Notes: a model not told the origin generated them from the letters alone. 64,000 nt of DNA from Adiantum capillus-veneris (GCA_014529385.2 CM043945.1:155018241-155082240); one strand, 5' to 3'. Counted from the stretch's first letter, positions 1-12,017 are shown. A program made the numbers and translations.

Positions 1-2188
1 TGAAAAACACACTAAAATACTTTCTAAAATCAAGATCAACCGATAAAAACTCAAAATACACAAATCACCTTGAATTCACCAAACCGTATTGCACAAATGG
101 AAGGACGAAGATTTGAACGTCGAATCACGTCTTTGATGCACCAAACCTCAATTTATTGATGATGAAGGAGCATATACAATAGTGGTTTTGAGATTTGTGG
201 AACTCACGCTCTCTCACTTGCAATGTGTAGCTCGAAGGCTTCTCTCACACCAAGAGTGAAGCTCACAAGTGGTTGCTACACCTAAGTCTCTCCTCACGCA
301 TAGAGTGTTGGGGTGCTATGTGAGATGTTGGAGATTGTTTTACAAGAAGGAGAGGGGCCTATTTATAGGTTGGAGACCCCTCATTAAGATTATTGGAAAT
401 CCTAATTTACAAGCTAACAAATCAGGATTATGATTTTTTTGAATATCAAAACATTGTGGGCCTTCTTTGTCTGCTTGAGTCATGGGTGTGGGCTCAAAAG
501 AGAGCATTATTGATGGTAGATAAGGTGAAAGTAAGTAAGGAGAGAGAGAGAGAGTGAGAGAGTTACTTTGTACATGTCTTGAGGTGAGGTGTCTTTTATG
601 GTTAGGTCAATGCTATTTTGTGTTAGTATGTTAGTGGTTAGTGTTAGTAATCACTAGAAAGTTAATGATATATTTACAATGGGCAGAATGGGGGGAATGG
701 TTGAAGTAAGATGGTTGAATGAAGTGAGCAAATCCTTGTGATAGTGAAGCTTGAAGAAGTTTTGGACTTACTTGTATAGGTTCTCAAAATGATTATCGAT
801 CTTCTTCTTCGTCTTCCCTTCTTTACGCCACCGCCGCCAAGGTTGATTATCGTGATGAAAATGGTAATTCCGTTGATGAGATCTCTTGATTTGCAGAGGT
901 AGAGCATGGTACACATGCTGAATGTATGTATATATATAAGGAGTAAGATGGAATTGTACTTTGGAGATAATAGAGAGAGGCATAGAGATGGTGTATGTAC
1001 ATGGAGAGCTCATATGAGAGCTATGGAAGTAAGAGGGGAGGTTAATGGTGAAGAAGGTGAGAGAAACCATTGAAGGTGCAGGTTTGAGTGAGGGATTGAG
1101 AGGAATGTGTGTGTGTGTGTGTGTGTGTAGAAGTGTGGAAAGAGGTGAGAGAAGACTATGGGCTACTTGTGAGAAAAGTGGGCACGCTGGGGTTCACTCA
1201 AAAAATCATATCTCACCGGTGGTTACTCCAAAAATCATGAAAAAATTTGAGGTGATTATTCAAAGCATGGGCTACATTTTCTCTTTTGACCATCGCTCCA
1301 AATTCGGAGTGGAGATAGGTGCCAAAAGTCTCACCAAAAAGCCTGTTTTTATGCTGCAAAAGTCTTTTAGTGGCCCCCTCCTTTGTTGAATTTGTACAAT
1401 GCATCCAAGAGTGAGCCCCTCCTTTGTCATATCATAATACAAATCATCCAAGTTGCCCTTGACACATGCATGGAGGAGGATTATTGGTGAATAAAGAAAT
1501 ATATACATGGTGGGACTAGTGTATGGACTATTCATGGACTTTAGCTCAATGAGCACATGGTGTTAGAATAATGAGTAAAAATAATAATAAAAATATGGAG
1601 GAGTTATGGATATGGAAAGATATTGGAATCATATGATATGGTCCCTCTTTGAATTATTTTGGGTGAAAGAGGAAAAGGTATGCAAGTAAATAATATAATA
1701 AACGTGACCAATGAGTAGAAATCAATTTTTTGTTTTCACGAGGGTGAGGGTGAAAATGTGGGAGTGATTTGTATAAAGGAAAAATATAAGGTTAGAGTAT
1801 GTAAATATTGGCAAAAAATATACTTATGGTATAAGAGGATGAAAGAAGGTGTACATAGGTTTAATAAAACACACACCTAAGTAGAAATATTTAAATAAAA
1901 TACCAGAATAATTATAAAAATCCCTATATTTATGCCATATATATAATGCAATATTTACACACAAATGGGACATAATATATTTTATTTTATTGATTTTATT
2001 TATTTTTTTGGCTCAACTAGCCCAGTGACTAGCTAGCTGAGGGTTTTTAAGGAGATATGGAAAAAGTCTCGTAACTCACACACGCCTATGTACAGTGAAA
2101 TGGTAGGGATAGCCATAGTGTTTGGGTGAATTTGGTAGGGTGAGGTAGCTTACTATGACAATTACGGAGAGCCGAAAAACGGCTATCA
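1..2188 (-). repeat. LTR of gypsy A-related element, cut by window start
   Basis: Read on the minus strand from 2188, this begins TGATAGCCGTTTTT and then follows the LTR of gypsy A (18342 onward) block by block: the CGGCTCTC start, the 'ggctagg' stretch, the 'caccctcgtg' block, the 'caccatgtgctcat' block and the leafy TATA region. A minus-strand TATA box (cctataaatag) lies near 358-371, matching the one at 20017 in gypsy A. The copy is clearly diverged from gypsy A. No polypurine tract precedes it on the minus strand, so it is a 5' LTR or solo LTR, not a 3' LTR. Its 3' end lies outside the window. Confidence 0.75.
1106..1128. repeat. (GT)n microsatellite
   Basis: About 23 bp of uninterrupted GT repeats inside the LTR copy at the window start. 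Confidence 0.9.
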
Positions 2189-2270
2189 ATATTAAATACC
2201 AACTCCACAAGAGAGGTGCCGTGGAGTTTGGGGTTAGATTTAGGCCTTTCTCTTGCAGATTCTCTCCTTT
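2189..2270 (+). repeat. 82-bp dispersed repeat, copy 1
   Basis: The sequence starting attaaataccaactccac and running through 'gaggcctttctcttgcag' recurs almost unchanged at 3719-3800. It abuts the LTR end at 2188 directly. It is probably a piece of an older LTR into which the family A LTR inserted. The two copies diverge right after 'gattctct'. Confidence 0.7.
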
Positions 2271-3119
2271 CTGTCTCTTTACAACAAAAAAAATATTGAT
2301 GGTAATATTCATTTCTGTTATCATTTACAAAAAAATTCTGTGACATTTTTAGTTAAGCATTGATGATTCCATGTTACATGTTTTTCAATCTTCATGCTAC
2401 TGATCAAGGCATAAAAGCCACTTTTAGTTCTAATGCTGACAGATCACCAAGGCCATCACTCTTCAATCTAAATTATCTCAAGAAATTGTGACAGATAAGT
2501 ATCCAATTTATAACGGTTTGCATTTCTTATGAAAAGGCTAAATACCAAGTTGTTTATTTGCTAGTAAAAATACGATCACTACCTTATTTACTATTAGTAT
2601 GCTAACTCCATTTCTACATAGAAACGTATTTGTATCATGAAATACACCACTTTCTCAATGATAATATTTCAATACTTCATTGAGAAATTCAATTCAACAA
2701 AGTTGATATGGTATTGTATCTTGCACTTACCTCCATTGCAACCAGCTTGGGCTTACTAGCCTATGAAGTACTAAATTTTTGTTGAAGTTTTCTTTCCAGA
2801 TATTCCCATTTGTGGACACCCTTTGTGCCCCTTCTATGGTTTTGATGCAAGATATGTTGGACATTAGAACTATAAAGATTTTCTCCATTCTCCGCTATCT
2901 TAGCTCATGCTTGGATAGTCACTATGTTTTGGGTCATGGTGTAATTCCCCAACATATTTACACATAATACCTAACCTTGTAATGACTCTTAATCCTTAAT
3001 TTTTCTTCTCCCAGGCACATTCACAATTAATTCCACATTAGTCTCTTAAGACCTTTTAGAGGACCCCTACCTACACATCACATTTATGAAGACCCACCTT
3101 CACTTGTAGCCCAAGAAAG
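2271..3119. other. Unassigned AT-rich sequence
   Basis: I see no ORF with recognisable domains and no repeats shared with the rest of the window. It probably belongs to the decayed retroelement whose chromodomain tail follows, but nothing in the sequence proves that. Confidence 0.4.
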
Positions 3120-3375
3120 GAAACTCATACCTGGAAAAAAAAAAAAGTTGATCACAAGACCACCACTACACGCACTGGCATGGTTTATAACCGTTACCTT
3201 TTGACTTTCAAGGACCACCCTAGAGAGGATTCCAAATGGATGCGTGAAAAGTTTTTTTTTTTTGCAACTTCCCCGGCCTTCTCCACAGTTTCCATCACTC
3301 ACGGTCCAGTTGATTTCTTTATTGAGCAATTGAGGACAGTCGCTATCCCCGGTGGAGGGATGTTATGAGACTGGG
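3120..3375 (+). pseudogene. Gypsy chromovirus integrase tail (chromodomain remnant)
   Basis: The frame from 3180 reads RYLLTFKDHPREDSKW, which fits the chromodomain signature of chromovirus integrases (aromatic-L-x-K/F-W/F-K-x-x-P-x-E-D-S-x-W). These domains target integration to chromatin marks. A basic linker (DHKTTTTRT) lies upstream in a nearby frame, as expected. The frame is disrupted by two poly-A/T runs at about 3136 and 3251. No integrase core is left upstream, so this is only the 3' end of a Ty3/gypsy pol. It could in principle be another retroelement tail, but the D-P-E-D-x-W spacing is characteristic. Confidence 0.55.
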
Positions 3376-4055
3376 CACCCTCCTGTTGTAGTGGTTCGCT
3401 GCAATTGGGATAGCTGGCGTAATGGTTAATTATGTGATGTCTATTTATTTTCTAATTGAGTTGATGATGATGATAATTTTGTAGAGTGGAATGCGGGGAG
3501 TTGATGAAGAGGCGCCGGCAATTACTCTTGGCCATTTTATATTTGCACAGTATTTTAAAATCTCATTTTAATAAACCATTATGACTCTATAAATATTTGT
3601 AGTGGGAACTCCCCTTATGGGTCATGCAAGAACTAATGAGCTTCACTCATTCACAAAAGTGAAGTGGTTGTAAAAAGAGGGGCCTCAATTTTTGGCACCT
3701 AAAACTCACATATAATATATTAAATACCAACTCCACAAGAGAGATGCCGTGGAGTTTGGGGCTAGATTTAGGCCTTTCTCTTGCAGATTCTCTTCTCTAC
3801 TCTCTTATGCTATGGTTATTTTGTTGTGTACTCTCGAATCTAGTCTCCATCCCTTACACATCTCTTACACTCTCTTACAAGCATGTCTATGTCAATTCTA
3901 TGTTTACTGTGTGTGTGTGTGTGTCATAGTCTAGGTGTGAGTGTTTGTGCTTGGAAATTGGAAGAAGAGGTGGATACGTTGATGGTGATGCTTGGGAGCT
4001 TTTGTTTAATAGTTTAAGTGGTCGATCTCCCCCTCTTCTCCCAACAACGACATAG
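3376..4055 (+). repeat. LTR-like remnant between chromodomain tail and gypsy D
   Basis: A TATA-like box (ctataaatat, about 3587-3596) and the second copy of the 82-bp repeat (3719-3800) lie between a pol tail and a following gag region. That is where a 3' LTR or a shared LTR would be. A GT/CT-rich stretch follows near 3908-3924. Exact ends are not visible because no second full copy is available. Confidence 0.4.
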
Positions 4056-4066
4056 ACTTTGGTATC
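4056..4066 (+). other. Degenerate primer-binding site of gypsy D
   Basis: TTGGTATCACC resembles the initiator-tRNA-Met primer-binding site TGGTATCAGAGC and lies just before gag-like sequence. Two bases differ. Assignment is tentative. Confidence 0.35.
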
Positions 4067-4860
4067 ACCTATGGAGTCAATACACTTGAGGAGTGTCCCT
4101 AGTACTACATGGAGGAACATTGGATACAATTCAAGCCTATGTATCAAGCTATTTCTCTTGCATCGAGAGGCCAAAAAAAAGATATCATTGCTAGTAGACC
4201 ACCTCTTCAATGCTACAAATATGGTGGACCACATCGAGTAGCCAAGTGTCCCATTAAAATGCAAAGGACTGTTGTACCAGTGTAAATAAGTCAAGGGATC
4301 ACATTGGCAATGGCGATACTCACTTTTAATAACTGTGGCATAGGTTTGATGGCTGAATTTCCTAATAATCCAAATGCACCAAAGATGACACCATTGAACT
4401 TGATCAAGATTACCAATGGGACACCACAAACTACATCTGTATTACTAGTGACTGATGGTCCAAAACCAAAATTACATCCTCTAAGAGAGAGAAGATGCAT
4501 CAATTGGCCAAGTGAGGAAGAAGAAAACAAATTCAAAACCTAGTTCAAAGACCAACATAGGGACCGGTGATGACCCTGTGCATATGAATGATCCTGAAGA
4601 TGATTTGGGCTCATTAAAAACCATGGAGACTAAAGCTACCACCATAAGGTAGAAAGCCAATAATGACCACCACAAGAGGAAATCAAGACAAGACACAATT
4701 AGCGGAGGACATAAGGAAACCACTCTTATACCATTGATGATGCAACAAGTGTCTTCAAAGCTAACAACCTCCAAGAGAAGTCACAAGGACCAAAACCCAA
4801 GGAGACCACAAAGAAAAATTGCCCTATTGAGAAGATTGAGCAAGTCTAGCCTTTAAGAAA
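4067..4860 (+). pseudogene. Gypsy D gag remnant with damaged zinc knuckle
   Basis: Gag would package the element RNA into virus-like particles. At 4211-4249 the translation is CYKYGGPHRVAKC, a CX2CX3HX4C-type zinc knuckle with its second cysteine changed to tyrosine. The following text (PIKMQR) is basic, as usual after a knuckle. The gag reading frame is broken many times on both sides, so no full protein can be read. The A-rich, lysine-coding stretch up to about 4860 is compatible with the Gag tail. Confidence 0.5.
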
Positions 4861-5033
4861 TTTGATAGAGGAACCCGAAGAGGTCTTGAGCTAGAACCTA
4901 GGAAGATTAGGATTATGAATACAGTGCTCCTCGCACAACCACAACCTCAAGTAGATCCCAACTCGCTGGCCATACCTAGTATTATATGGGAAGAAAGTGA
5001 GATCAAAACATTGGAAGTGGGCATACTCATTTC

Positions 5034-6184
5034 TTGATGGAAAGAATGTTTAGAGAGGGAATACCTAACCCCATCAAAGAAATAGAGATCCCATCTTCAC
5101 CAGCCTTAGGTCATGGACTAGAATCTCAAAAAGTGCCTTTAAATATTGCCAAATTAATGGATTTCATGGCTTTTGAAGTCAAAATCACTATCATGTCTAA
5201 ATTGTACAAGGATCTAGATCTATTCATAGCTCTTCGGGCATTTCTCAACAAAGAATTGAAAGTTATCCTACCACAATTTTCACAAATGAATAGGCCCAAC
5301 GAGATCCCAATTGAGGAGGAACGCTTGGACCCACAACCCAAACCAGATAAAAGCTTAATCGTTGAAATATTTGTTAACAATTTGGAGCAATACTTTGAAG
5401 TAAATGAATCTAATGCAACCCTACCAATCACTACTAAAGGATTAACTATGAAGGGAATCATTGATGGTGGTGTGGGAGTGATCATTGTCACAAAAAACTA
5501 TTGGGAATATATGGGAAGACCTCATCTTGAAGTCACAAACATAGTGTAAAAGTGGATAATGGATCTATTGTTGCACCTACTGGAATGTTGAAAGATCTAA
5601 AGATCAAAGTCCTTGAACACAAGATAAGGCATCCCTTCATTGTTATGGATTTCTCCAAGCATCATATGCCATTTGAGATGATCTTAGGGAATCCCCTCAT
5701 GAGGAAAGCAAAAATGGTGCATGATTGGTCCAAAAACCACGTCTACTTACAGTTCCAAGACTCCATCATTCAAGTTGTTCTTGTAAGCGGTCGAGCACAT
5801 CCTTTAGTAAACATGTTTATAATTGAAAATCAATCGGACACCACAATTCACTCAGCTTCATTGAAGTGTTTTTACACATGTAAAAAGGATACGGATATTA
5901 GGGAATACTCTCCTTATATGGATGTCCTACCGGGAGTAGTTGAGGTAGACGATTTTGATTGGGTACACCTCGCAACAACTATAGACACTTGGGGCAATAG
6001 GGGAACAACTTGGGTAACACTTGAGGGGAGGGACAAAAATAACACAGGTTGCACCTATAAGTATGTTAAGCACAATGCATATACCTCTAAGGATATGAAG
6101 AGTGAAGACCTGAATGAAATCCAAGCCACTAGTGCCTTTGAAGATTGTGACCAATGTGATTTGGAGATTAAATCACTGACATAA
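5034..6184 (+). pseudogene. Gypsy D retropepsin-like protease region
   Basis: Two reading frames (5034-5549 and 5552-6184) are separated by one stop. The first ends in the motif KGIIDGGVGV at the position of the retropepsin D-T/S-G active site, here DGG. The second carries EMILGNPLMRKAK, the usual I-L-G-x-P flap-to-helix segment of retropepsins. A conserved tail (YSPYMDVLPGVVEVDD) follows. The protease would cleave the Gag-Pol polyprotein. The changed active-site triad and the stop mean it is inactive. Confidence 0.6.
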
Positions 6185-6799
6185 ATTTATTTTGAGCTTA
6201 AAAGGGAATCTTACTTGCATATTAGCTCAGTTCGAGAAACAAAACCCTCAAGGCCAAGTACCACATCCTATAATGATGTATGCTCGAGTGCAAAGGACAC
6301 AAATGAGGACAAATCCAGTGATTCTACATTAAAAGCAAACCAAAATAAGAAACTAGACAAGAGGAGTAAGCGATATAAGAGGCAATGCTATTGAGAAAAT
6401 ATACATGCTAGGATAAAAGAAAAGAGATCCACCGTAGAATGGCTTTGTTATGTGGGGGCATGTGATGCTCATCAAAAGTTGGTAGCAATTTGGGTGAATA
6501 TCTCCAGAGTGTCATGTGGTGTAGTCCATGACCCCTCAAGGTTGCACAATTAGAGATTATAGAGAAGCCAAAAATGAGTCGTATTGTAAGAAGACATCAA
6601 GACCAAGATTTAGCTCAACAACAAAAGGAAGCAAATATTCAAGCAAAGACTTTAGCACAAGAAGAGCCGGTATACTTACATCCTGCAATGGAACATTTTA
6701 AATCTTATACCTCAGGGGAGCAAAAAGCTGTGTATGTCAAATCCCAATGAATGCCTATCGATGGAAGCAATGGAGTCTACAATGATCGGACGATAGTAA

Positions 6800-7555
6800 G
6801 GAGATAGAATTATCCAAACCAGGTGAGGAGTCTAAATCAGATTTTATTGCTCAAGACCTTACGGAGATTGAAGAAGATGTACTTAAAGACCTTCTCAAAG
6901 AATTCAAGGATATACTATTCTTGGACATATCATGATATGAAGGGTGTTCCACCTTCCATGGTGCAACATACAATTCCTATGATTAGCATTGCTAAACCAG
7001 TTCAACAAAAACCCTACCCAATGAATCCTAAGTATGCAAAGATTTTTCATAAAGATTAATGTACCACTTCTCATTGAATCCTTTCAAATGCCAATTTTGG
7101 ATTAAACATGGAGTTATTTTAGGGTATATAGTGTCCAAGAATGGAATTTCCACAGGCAAGAGAAAAATTAAAACCATTGCCACTTTACCACCATCTACAA
7201 ACTATAAGGGAGCTCAAAGATTGATGGGCCATGTTGGTTATTTTTTGTGGTTTATTTTAAACTTTGTCGAGATAGCTCGTCCATTGTACAAGCATCTTAT
7301 TGAGTTTCACTGGACCAGAGGAGTGTGACCATGCTTATGAGGTATTAAAAAAGACCCTAACAAGTGTCCCAATCCTATGAGTGCTCGACTGCAACATACT
7401 TTTCCGTGTGCATATTCATGCATCAAACTTTGCTTTTGGGTGTGTTCTAACTCAACCATGAGAAATAAATTGGACTACCCTATTAGCTTTGCAAGTTGCC
7501 AGATAAATGAGTTCATATGAACTACATGACTACAGAGTGAGAAGGAGTTAAAAAA
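6800..7555 (+). pseudogene. Gypsy D reverse transcriptase, catalytic core deleted
   Basis: The N-terminal RT segment (6823-7055) ends in YPMNPKYAKIF, typical of the start of the RT fingers. The next frame (7059-7328) opens directly with the late-palm/thumb segment NPFKCQFWIKHGVILGYIVS and RLMGHVGYFLWFI. The YxDD catalytic region that should lie between them is missing, an internal deletion of several hundred bases. RNase H text (hASNFafGcvLtQ, then a TTE-x-EG motif near 7530) follows with stops. At about 7556 the element is cut off by the inverted LTR of gypsy B. Confidence 0.65.
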
Positions 7556-7559
7556 CCAT

Positions 7560-8567
7560 GTTCCACAATGTCAAGAAGTGTGTAGTGCGGCTAGGAAAGC
7601 GTCGGGCCTTTGACTGTGAGGATTCATAGCAAAATCAAGCAAGTCATAGAATATTTGAAGCTAAAAACACTCAAAAAGAAAAAAAAATCCAACCATGAAA
7701 GCTTCACTTTAAAAAAATAACCAGGATTAACTCAAAATTCTTGTGTGTGTGAAGATTAGGTGTAGCCTCGCTCCCAATTGTACAAATGCAATGCTCTTTC
7801 GCCTTGTTAAAATCCCTAAATTGACACTTTGATTCTTCATCATGACCATTTCCTGGAAGATTCAAAATTTCATTGAAGAAGAACAAGTGGTTATTTGAGG
7901 AGGGAAAACCCTAATTGCCTCACAACCTTGAACACATCGTGGAAGCAGCACGAGACTACACTAACACCCTGGATTGGAATGGATTCCTTGCTTAGATTTC
8001 TAAATGAGCTCATTCTTGTTTCCTTCTCAGCTGTGAAAAGTGATGGCGCCATCGTTGATGTGGCATGTTGAGTCATTTTTTGCTATTTTTTGGCTATATT
8101 GACCATTTTATGTCTGATTTTTAGTCCCTTTTTGCTCAAAAATACCCAAACGAGCAAGGAAAAATCCTAAATTTGTGGGAAAATCCCATTGGACTCAAAT
8201 TCCATGTTGAATCTCATTTATTTACTTGGAAAGCATTTTAAAAATATCATTTACGACCGTGCACAAAACCTATGATTTTTGGCCCCGCATTGAACTTTCT
8301 ACGCAAAACGAGCATGCCGCTTCAAAACACTTTACATTTGTACATTACTAAATAAAATTAGGCATGTTTTAATATGATAAAACATACATCAAGTCCATGT
8401 CTCACGTCTCTCTTGCTCGGCAAGGTATGTACACGCCTGCAATCGTGGCATCCACTTTTGCATATATCACACTATGTACATTGTAGCATTTGGTCCCATA
8501 CATCAAAAGCATTAAGAGTGACGTAGATATTTTTAGTTTCACATTATATACGTGCCATCATATGACA
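7560..8567 (-). repeat. 3' LTR of gypsy B copy 1
   Basis: On the minus strand it starts TGTCATATGATGG at 8567, directly after a polypurine tract (AGAGGGGGTGAA). It aligns along its length with the second copy at 28463-28817 plus 36613-37275, which gives an LTR of about 1.0 kb. The end near 7560 is inferred from loss of similarity just after the 'ccgcact...cacttcttga' block. The LTR carries the 3' processing signals and would have directed transcription. Confidence 0.75.
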
Positions 8568-8582
8568 TTCACCCCCTCTAAA
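8568..8582 (-). other. Polypurine tract of gypsy B copy 1
   Basis: Minus strand reads tagagggggtgaa immediately before the LTR start TG. This primes plus-strand DNA synthesis. The equivalent tract in copy 2 is aaagggggtgga at 28451-28462. Confidence 0.75.
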
Positions 8583-8776
8583 CCTGCACATCCTCTGGCA
8601 TGTGCCACACATATCTTTTTGCAACAGGTCCAGTCTTCATTTAAGTCCTCTCTTTCTTCATCCTCACCCATAGCATTTTCATCAGAGCCTTCATTTTAAC
8701 TTTCCTGTGAATAAAAGGGATCTGTATCTCTTCTTTTGAACAACTTGATTCTTTTCCCTATGATGGGAATCTTCAT

Positions 8777-9676
8777 TTATGAACCATCCAACTCATGCAA
8801 GGTGTAAGTCGCATTCCCATGTACATGTTGTACCACATAAGGACCAAACCATCTCTTTGAAAGCTTTCTTATTGTTGAATGCTCGTTGTCAAGACTACTG
8901 TCATACATCAACACCCAATCACCTTCCTCAATAGCTCTAGGTTTGAGCCTATGCCTCTTATCAAATCCATCCTTATTCTTTAACCTTGCCTCTTTCAATC
9001 GTGCAACTACAATCTCAATATCTTGAGGCCTTCTTTCTAAATGGTGTATGCACAAAGCAAAAATGTCTTCCCTACACATTCCATCCTCCCAAGGCAATAC
9101 ATTCCACGTGGGAATTACATCTTCAATTGGCATTATAGGTTTTTGATGGTACATCAATTCAAAAGGCAAATAACTAGAAAATGATCTATGAGTTGTATTG
9201 TTAGCCCATAAAGCATAACATAGTAATCTAGGCCACTTTCCCATTTTTTCTTTGTAGGCCTTAGCCAAAGATTCAATGATAGGAGGATGCCCATGCTCTG
9301 ATTTACCATTTTACTCAAGATTATATTATATGCAATAGTGAGAGTAAGTTTAATGCCTAACCTAGAGAAAAACTCCCTGGCTTTGTTTGCATCCAGCTCA
9401 CCGTTGTCTGGTGTTATTTTTCCAATGCAACCATAATGGAAAATTGCATCATCAAAGAGTAACTTACATATCCCTTCTGTGCTTTTTTTTCTTAGGCATG
9501 ACCTTCAACTTGATTAGTTAAGTCTTCTCGTGTAAGCACTATTTATACCATTTTCCATAAGCCCAACGACATTGTAACCAGATCTACTACACTTATAATG
9601 CATGGCCAATGGGTAAGTAGGGTGCAATCCATCACCATGACGTGCATTTAAATACATTTGACAGGTTTCACAAGAC
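8777..9676 (-). pseudogene. Gypsy B integrase core and C-terminal domain
   Basis: Integrase would insert the cDNA into the chromosome. On the minus strand the core reads ITPDNGEL (second catalytic Asp) and NGKSEHGHP (catalytic Glu), followed by WPRLLCYALW and THRSFSSYLPFELMY. The C-terminal part contains EEGDWVLMYDSSLDN and SKRWFGPYVV, a typical GPY/F-like module. The open frame is 9268-8777, and upstream the core is interrupted by stops. The CETC half of the zinc-binding domain lies at the 9676 end. It is followed on the minus strand by a short spacer, the polypurine tract and the 3' LTR, so the order is intact. Confidence 0.8.
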
Positions 9677-9681
9677 TCCAC

Positions 9682-9739
9682 TATTGGTGCAGCCTATGGT
9701 GGATGCCACCGAGGGTGTGCCATGGCTAGGAGAAGGTGC

Positions 9740-9800
<61 letters not shown>

Positions 9801-9973
9801 AAGCAAAATCACACGTTATACTTTGTATTGATAATTTTGTAAACCACAACTTACAATATATAGCCAAAATTTTCCATGCATAACTTGAATTGCAACTAAA
9901 CCTACACTGCATGCTATAAGGGACTGTGCCCACAGGCTAAGACACCACTAAACCTAGGCTTGCATACCCAACA
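9682..9973 (-). mobile_element. Solo LTR (copia-like) with 5-bp target duplication
   Basis: A 292-bp insert splits the HHCC zinc-binding domain of the gypsy B integrase. On the minus strand it begins TGTTGGGTATGC and ends GCACCAATA. The host duplication GTGGA flanks both sides (9677-9681 and 9974-9978 on the plus strand read TCCAC). The terminal inverted bases TGTTGG/CCAATA match except one. It contains a TATA-like ctatatattg and a long GA tract. No coding sequence, primer-binding site or second LTR is present, so it is best read as a solo LTR left by LTR-LTR recombination. A small MITE is a less likely alternative because of the TG...CA-type ends. Confidence 0.75.
9744..9799. repeat. (GA)n microsatellite
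   Basis: About 56 bp of pure AG repeats within the solo LTR. Confidence 0.95.
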
Positions 9974-10480
9974 TCCACAAAGTGAGATACATCTTTATAC
10001 ATACCTTTCCACCAATACCTCTCTTTCATTTAAGTAAAGGTGGCCCATACACCTCTATGTCCAATATAAAGACTCTCATGAAACTTTTTTATAAGCTCAT
10101 TTTGAGTGTTCTTATCATTCACGACTCTCAACGACATTCCATTTCTTTGTTTTGGATGCTTCCACAAGTACTCATTGATCTTTCAAAAAGTACCCATAGG
10201 CCTTTGTTCGTATTCTTTTAAACTCTTAGTTAGTCCACCCTTCTTGCCTTGTCAAAGCATCCAGTGAGCAGCGAGTGACCTTGATATATGTCCTCTATAA
10301 ATGAATCAAGTGCCTTTCATTTCATACCTCGCTATCAAAAGCATATCTGCAACCGGATTATCTTTACCCTAATATGCTTTAATCTCAATATAGCAATGTT
10401 GGGAGTTGAGTAACTTGTGATCATTCTAAGAAGGGGTAGACAATTAGTCTCCAGTATTACATTTTCTCCTATTAGATACT
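9974..10480 (-). pseudogene. Gypsy B RNase H tail and integrase zinc-binding domain
   Basis: Minus-strand translation gives CLPLLRMITSYSTPNIA (late RNase H), then RVVNDKNTQNELIKKFHES and GHRGVWATF-x-MKERYWWKGMYKDV. The latter holds the two histidines of the integrase HHCC domain. Its cysteine pair (CETC) is on the other side of the solo LTR. Several stops are present. This is the upstream continuation of the integrase at 8777-9676. Nothing of the RT core was found beyond 10480. Confidence 0.7.
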
Positions 10481-10489
10481 CTTTGTTTA

Positions 10490-11460
10490 ATGTTTGTGTT
10501 GTGACTATGTTGATTGTTGGGTCAACAACACAACATAACTCAGCAAAGCCTTATTCTCTGAGACTTATAAAATGCTACAGATTATGGTTAAAAACATCAT
10601 TTGTAATGAGTAGTTAGTTTTAATTGTAGAAGCTGGGGTGCAATGGCACTTCAAGATTGTAAATACAAAGCCATTTGATCCCTTGAACTCTATTTTAGGT
10701 TAAACATAAGGTAACCGTATTATATAAGGTACCACGTCATTTTGTAAGAAAAACTTTTATCATAATCTAAGTTTTAAGCTGCCGTCGACTGTGTGTGAGA
10801 GAGGAAGAGAGAGAGTGTGTGAGATTCATCCTGGCACTACTCCCAGCTCGCTCATCACATTGGAGATCCGATTGCACCATCGTGATATGCTCGGCAAGAG
10901 CTACATGACAATGCCAAGCATTCCTCGTGTGGAATGGAGCAAATGCATTGTGCATCTATGAGCTATTTGCAGTTGTAAATATATCAAATGATGTTTGTTT
11001 TCTGCATGCAAGTAGTTATTAGAATTGTGGCAACATAAGCTACCCATAGGTACTCATAGATTTTAGTTTTTGGCTCTTTCAATTTCTGGCTCTATCTTCA
11101 TACGCGTTTTCCGCAGATGGGTATAGAGTGAGGGTTTTGAGTGTAGAGGCTTTGGGACAAGTGTATCGTAGTGAGGGGATGGTGTTTCTTAAGTTTCGTA
11201 GGTTTTTGGTATGGTTTAGTGAGTTTCCTTCTGTTTGTGCATATGTGGGTTAAGTGGTGTAGTTGAGAGTAGTGAGATTCTAGGTTGTGGTTTAGTTGGC
11301 CATCTAAAGTGATGTTGTATGCGTTGGATGGTCTCAGCTTGACAAGCTAAAGAGATTGCCTCCGTGCGCCTATTGTGTCATCTGTGTCCTTGATTGACAT
11401 TATGTTGATCTAGGTTGTGTTGCATGCACTTTATGGATGGTGTGATCCGCTCCCGCAACA
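10490..11460 (+). repeat. Possible LTR upstream of palindrome array 1
   Basis: No coding potential. A TATA-like stretch (tattatataagg, about 10718) and the end ...CCCGCAACA just before a primer-binding-like site at 11462 suggest the right end of an LTR. The left end is not identified, and no second copy lies in the window, so this is inference from layout. Confidence 0.35.
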
Positions 11461-11461
11461 T

Positions 11462-11480
11462 TGGTGCTGCATCCGGGGAT
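11462..11480 (+). other. Candidate primer-binding site (tRNA-Asp-like)
   Basis: TGGTGCTGCATCCGGGGAT resembles the tRNA-Asp-type site used by Athila/Tat gypsy elements (TGGCGCCGTTGCCGGGGAT) at about two thirds of positions. It directly follows a CA-ending stretch. Confidence 0.4.
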
Positions 11481-12017
11481 ACAAGGACTTAGGTAGGTAT
11501 TCCTACTAACACTTGTGTGATGGTTTCTTGCTTTAGTTTCAACTAGAGAAATCATTTTTCTCAAGTGGATCCGGAAGAGGTTATTCCGAGATCAAGTGGA
11601 TAGCCAGGAAGCGTGTGTCTTGCCGAGGGTCTGTGACTAGGTAGATTTAGTTAGGATTTTTACTATTATTTGTAGATTAAAGTAGTTGTTGGTGGTTGAG
11701 TGATTTGTGAGGTGATAAATTGTTTGCTAGTCCGTGTGTGGCATTGAAGCATTTTTCTACTAATAGATGCAAAACCCCATATGATGTGTAGGAGTAGCTT
11801 TAGTTAAGTGACCCGATTCTGATCTAGAGGTATTCATCATTGATTTATTTGCTAAAGTGCTTGTTGCATATAGAATCTCTAAAAAGTATGCTTTTCAAGA
11901 GATAAATATGCATTAAACAGCTTTCTTTTGACATTTTTGCATGACTGATTGGTGATGAGCATATAAGAGGGCATGTGCAAGAGGTCTGTGAACAAAAATT
12001 GAAATTTTGAGAACTTG
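11481..12017 (+). other. Leader sequence shared with array 2
   Basis: No ORF. The block around 11777-11850 (catatgatgtgtaggagtag ... gatctagag) is related to 42424-42500 upstream of palindrome array 2, so the two arrays sit in copies of one larger repeat. Confidence 0.5.

Noticed and set aside
3744-3934. 61-codon ORFs at 3744-3934
   Set aside because: They overlap the 82-bp repeat and a GT tract, with no domain and no partner in the other repeat copy.
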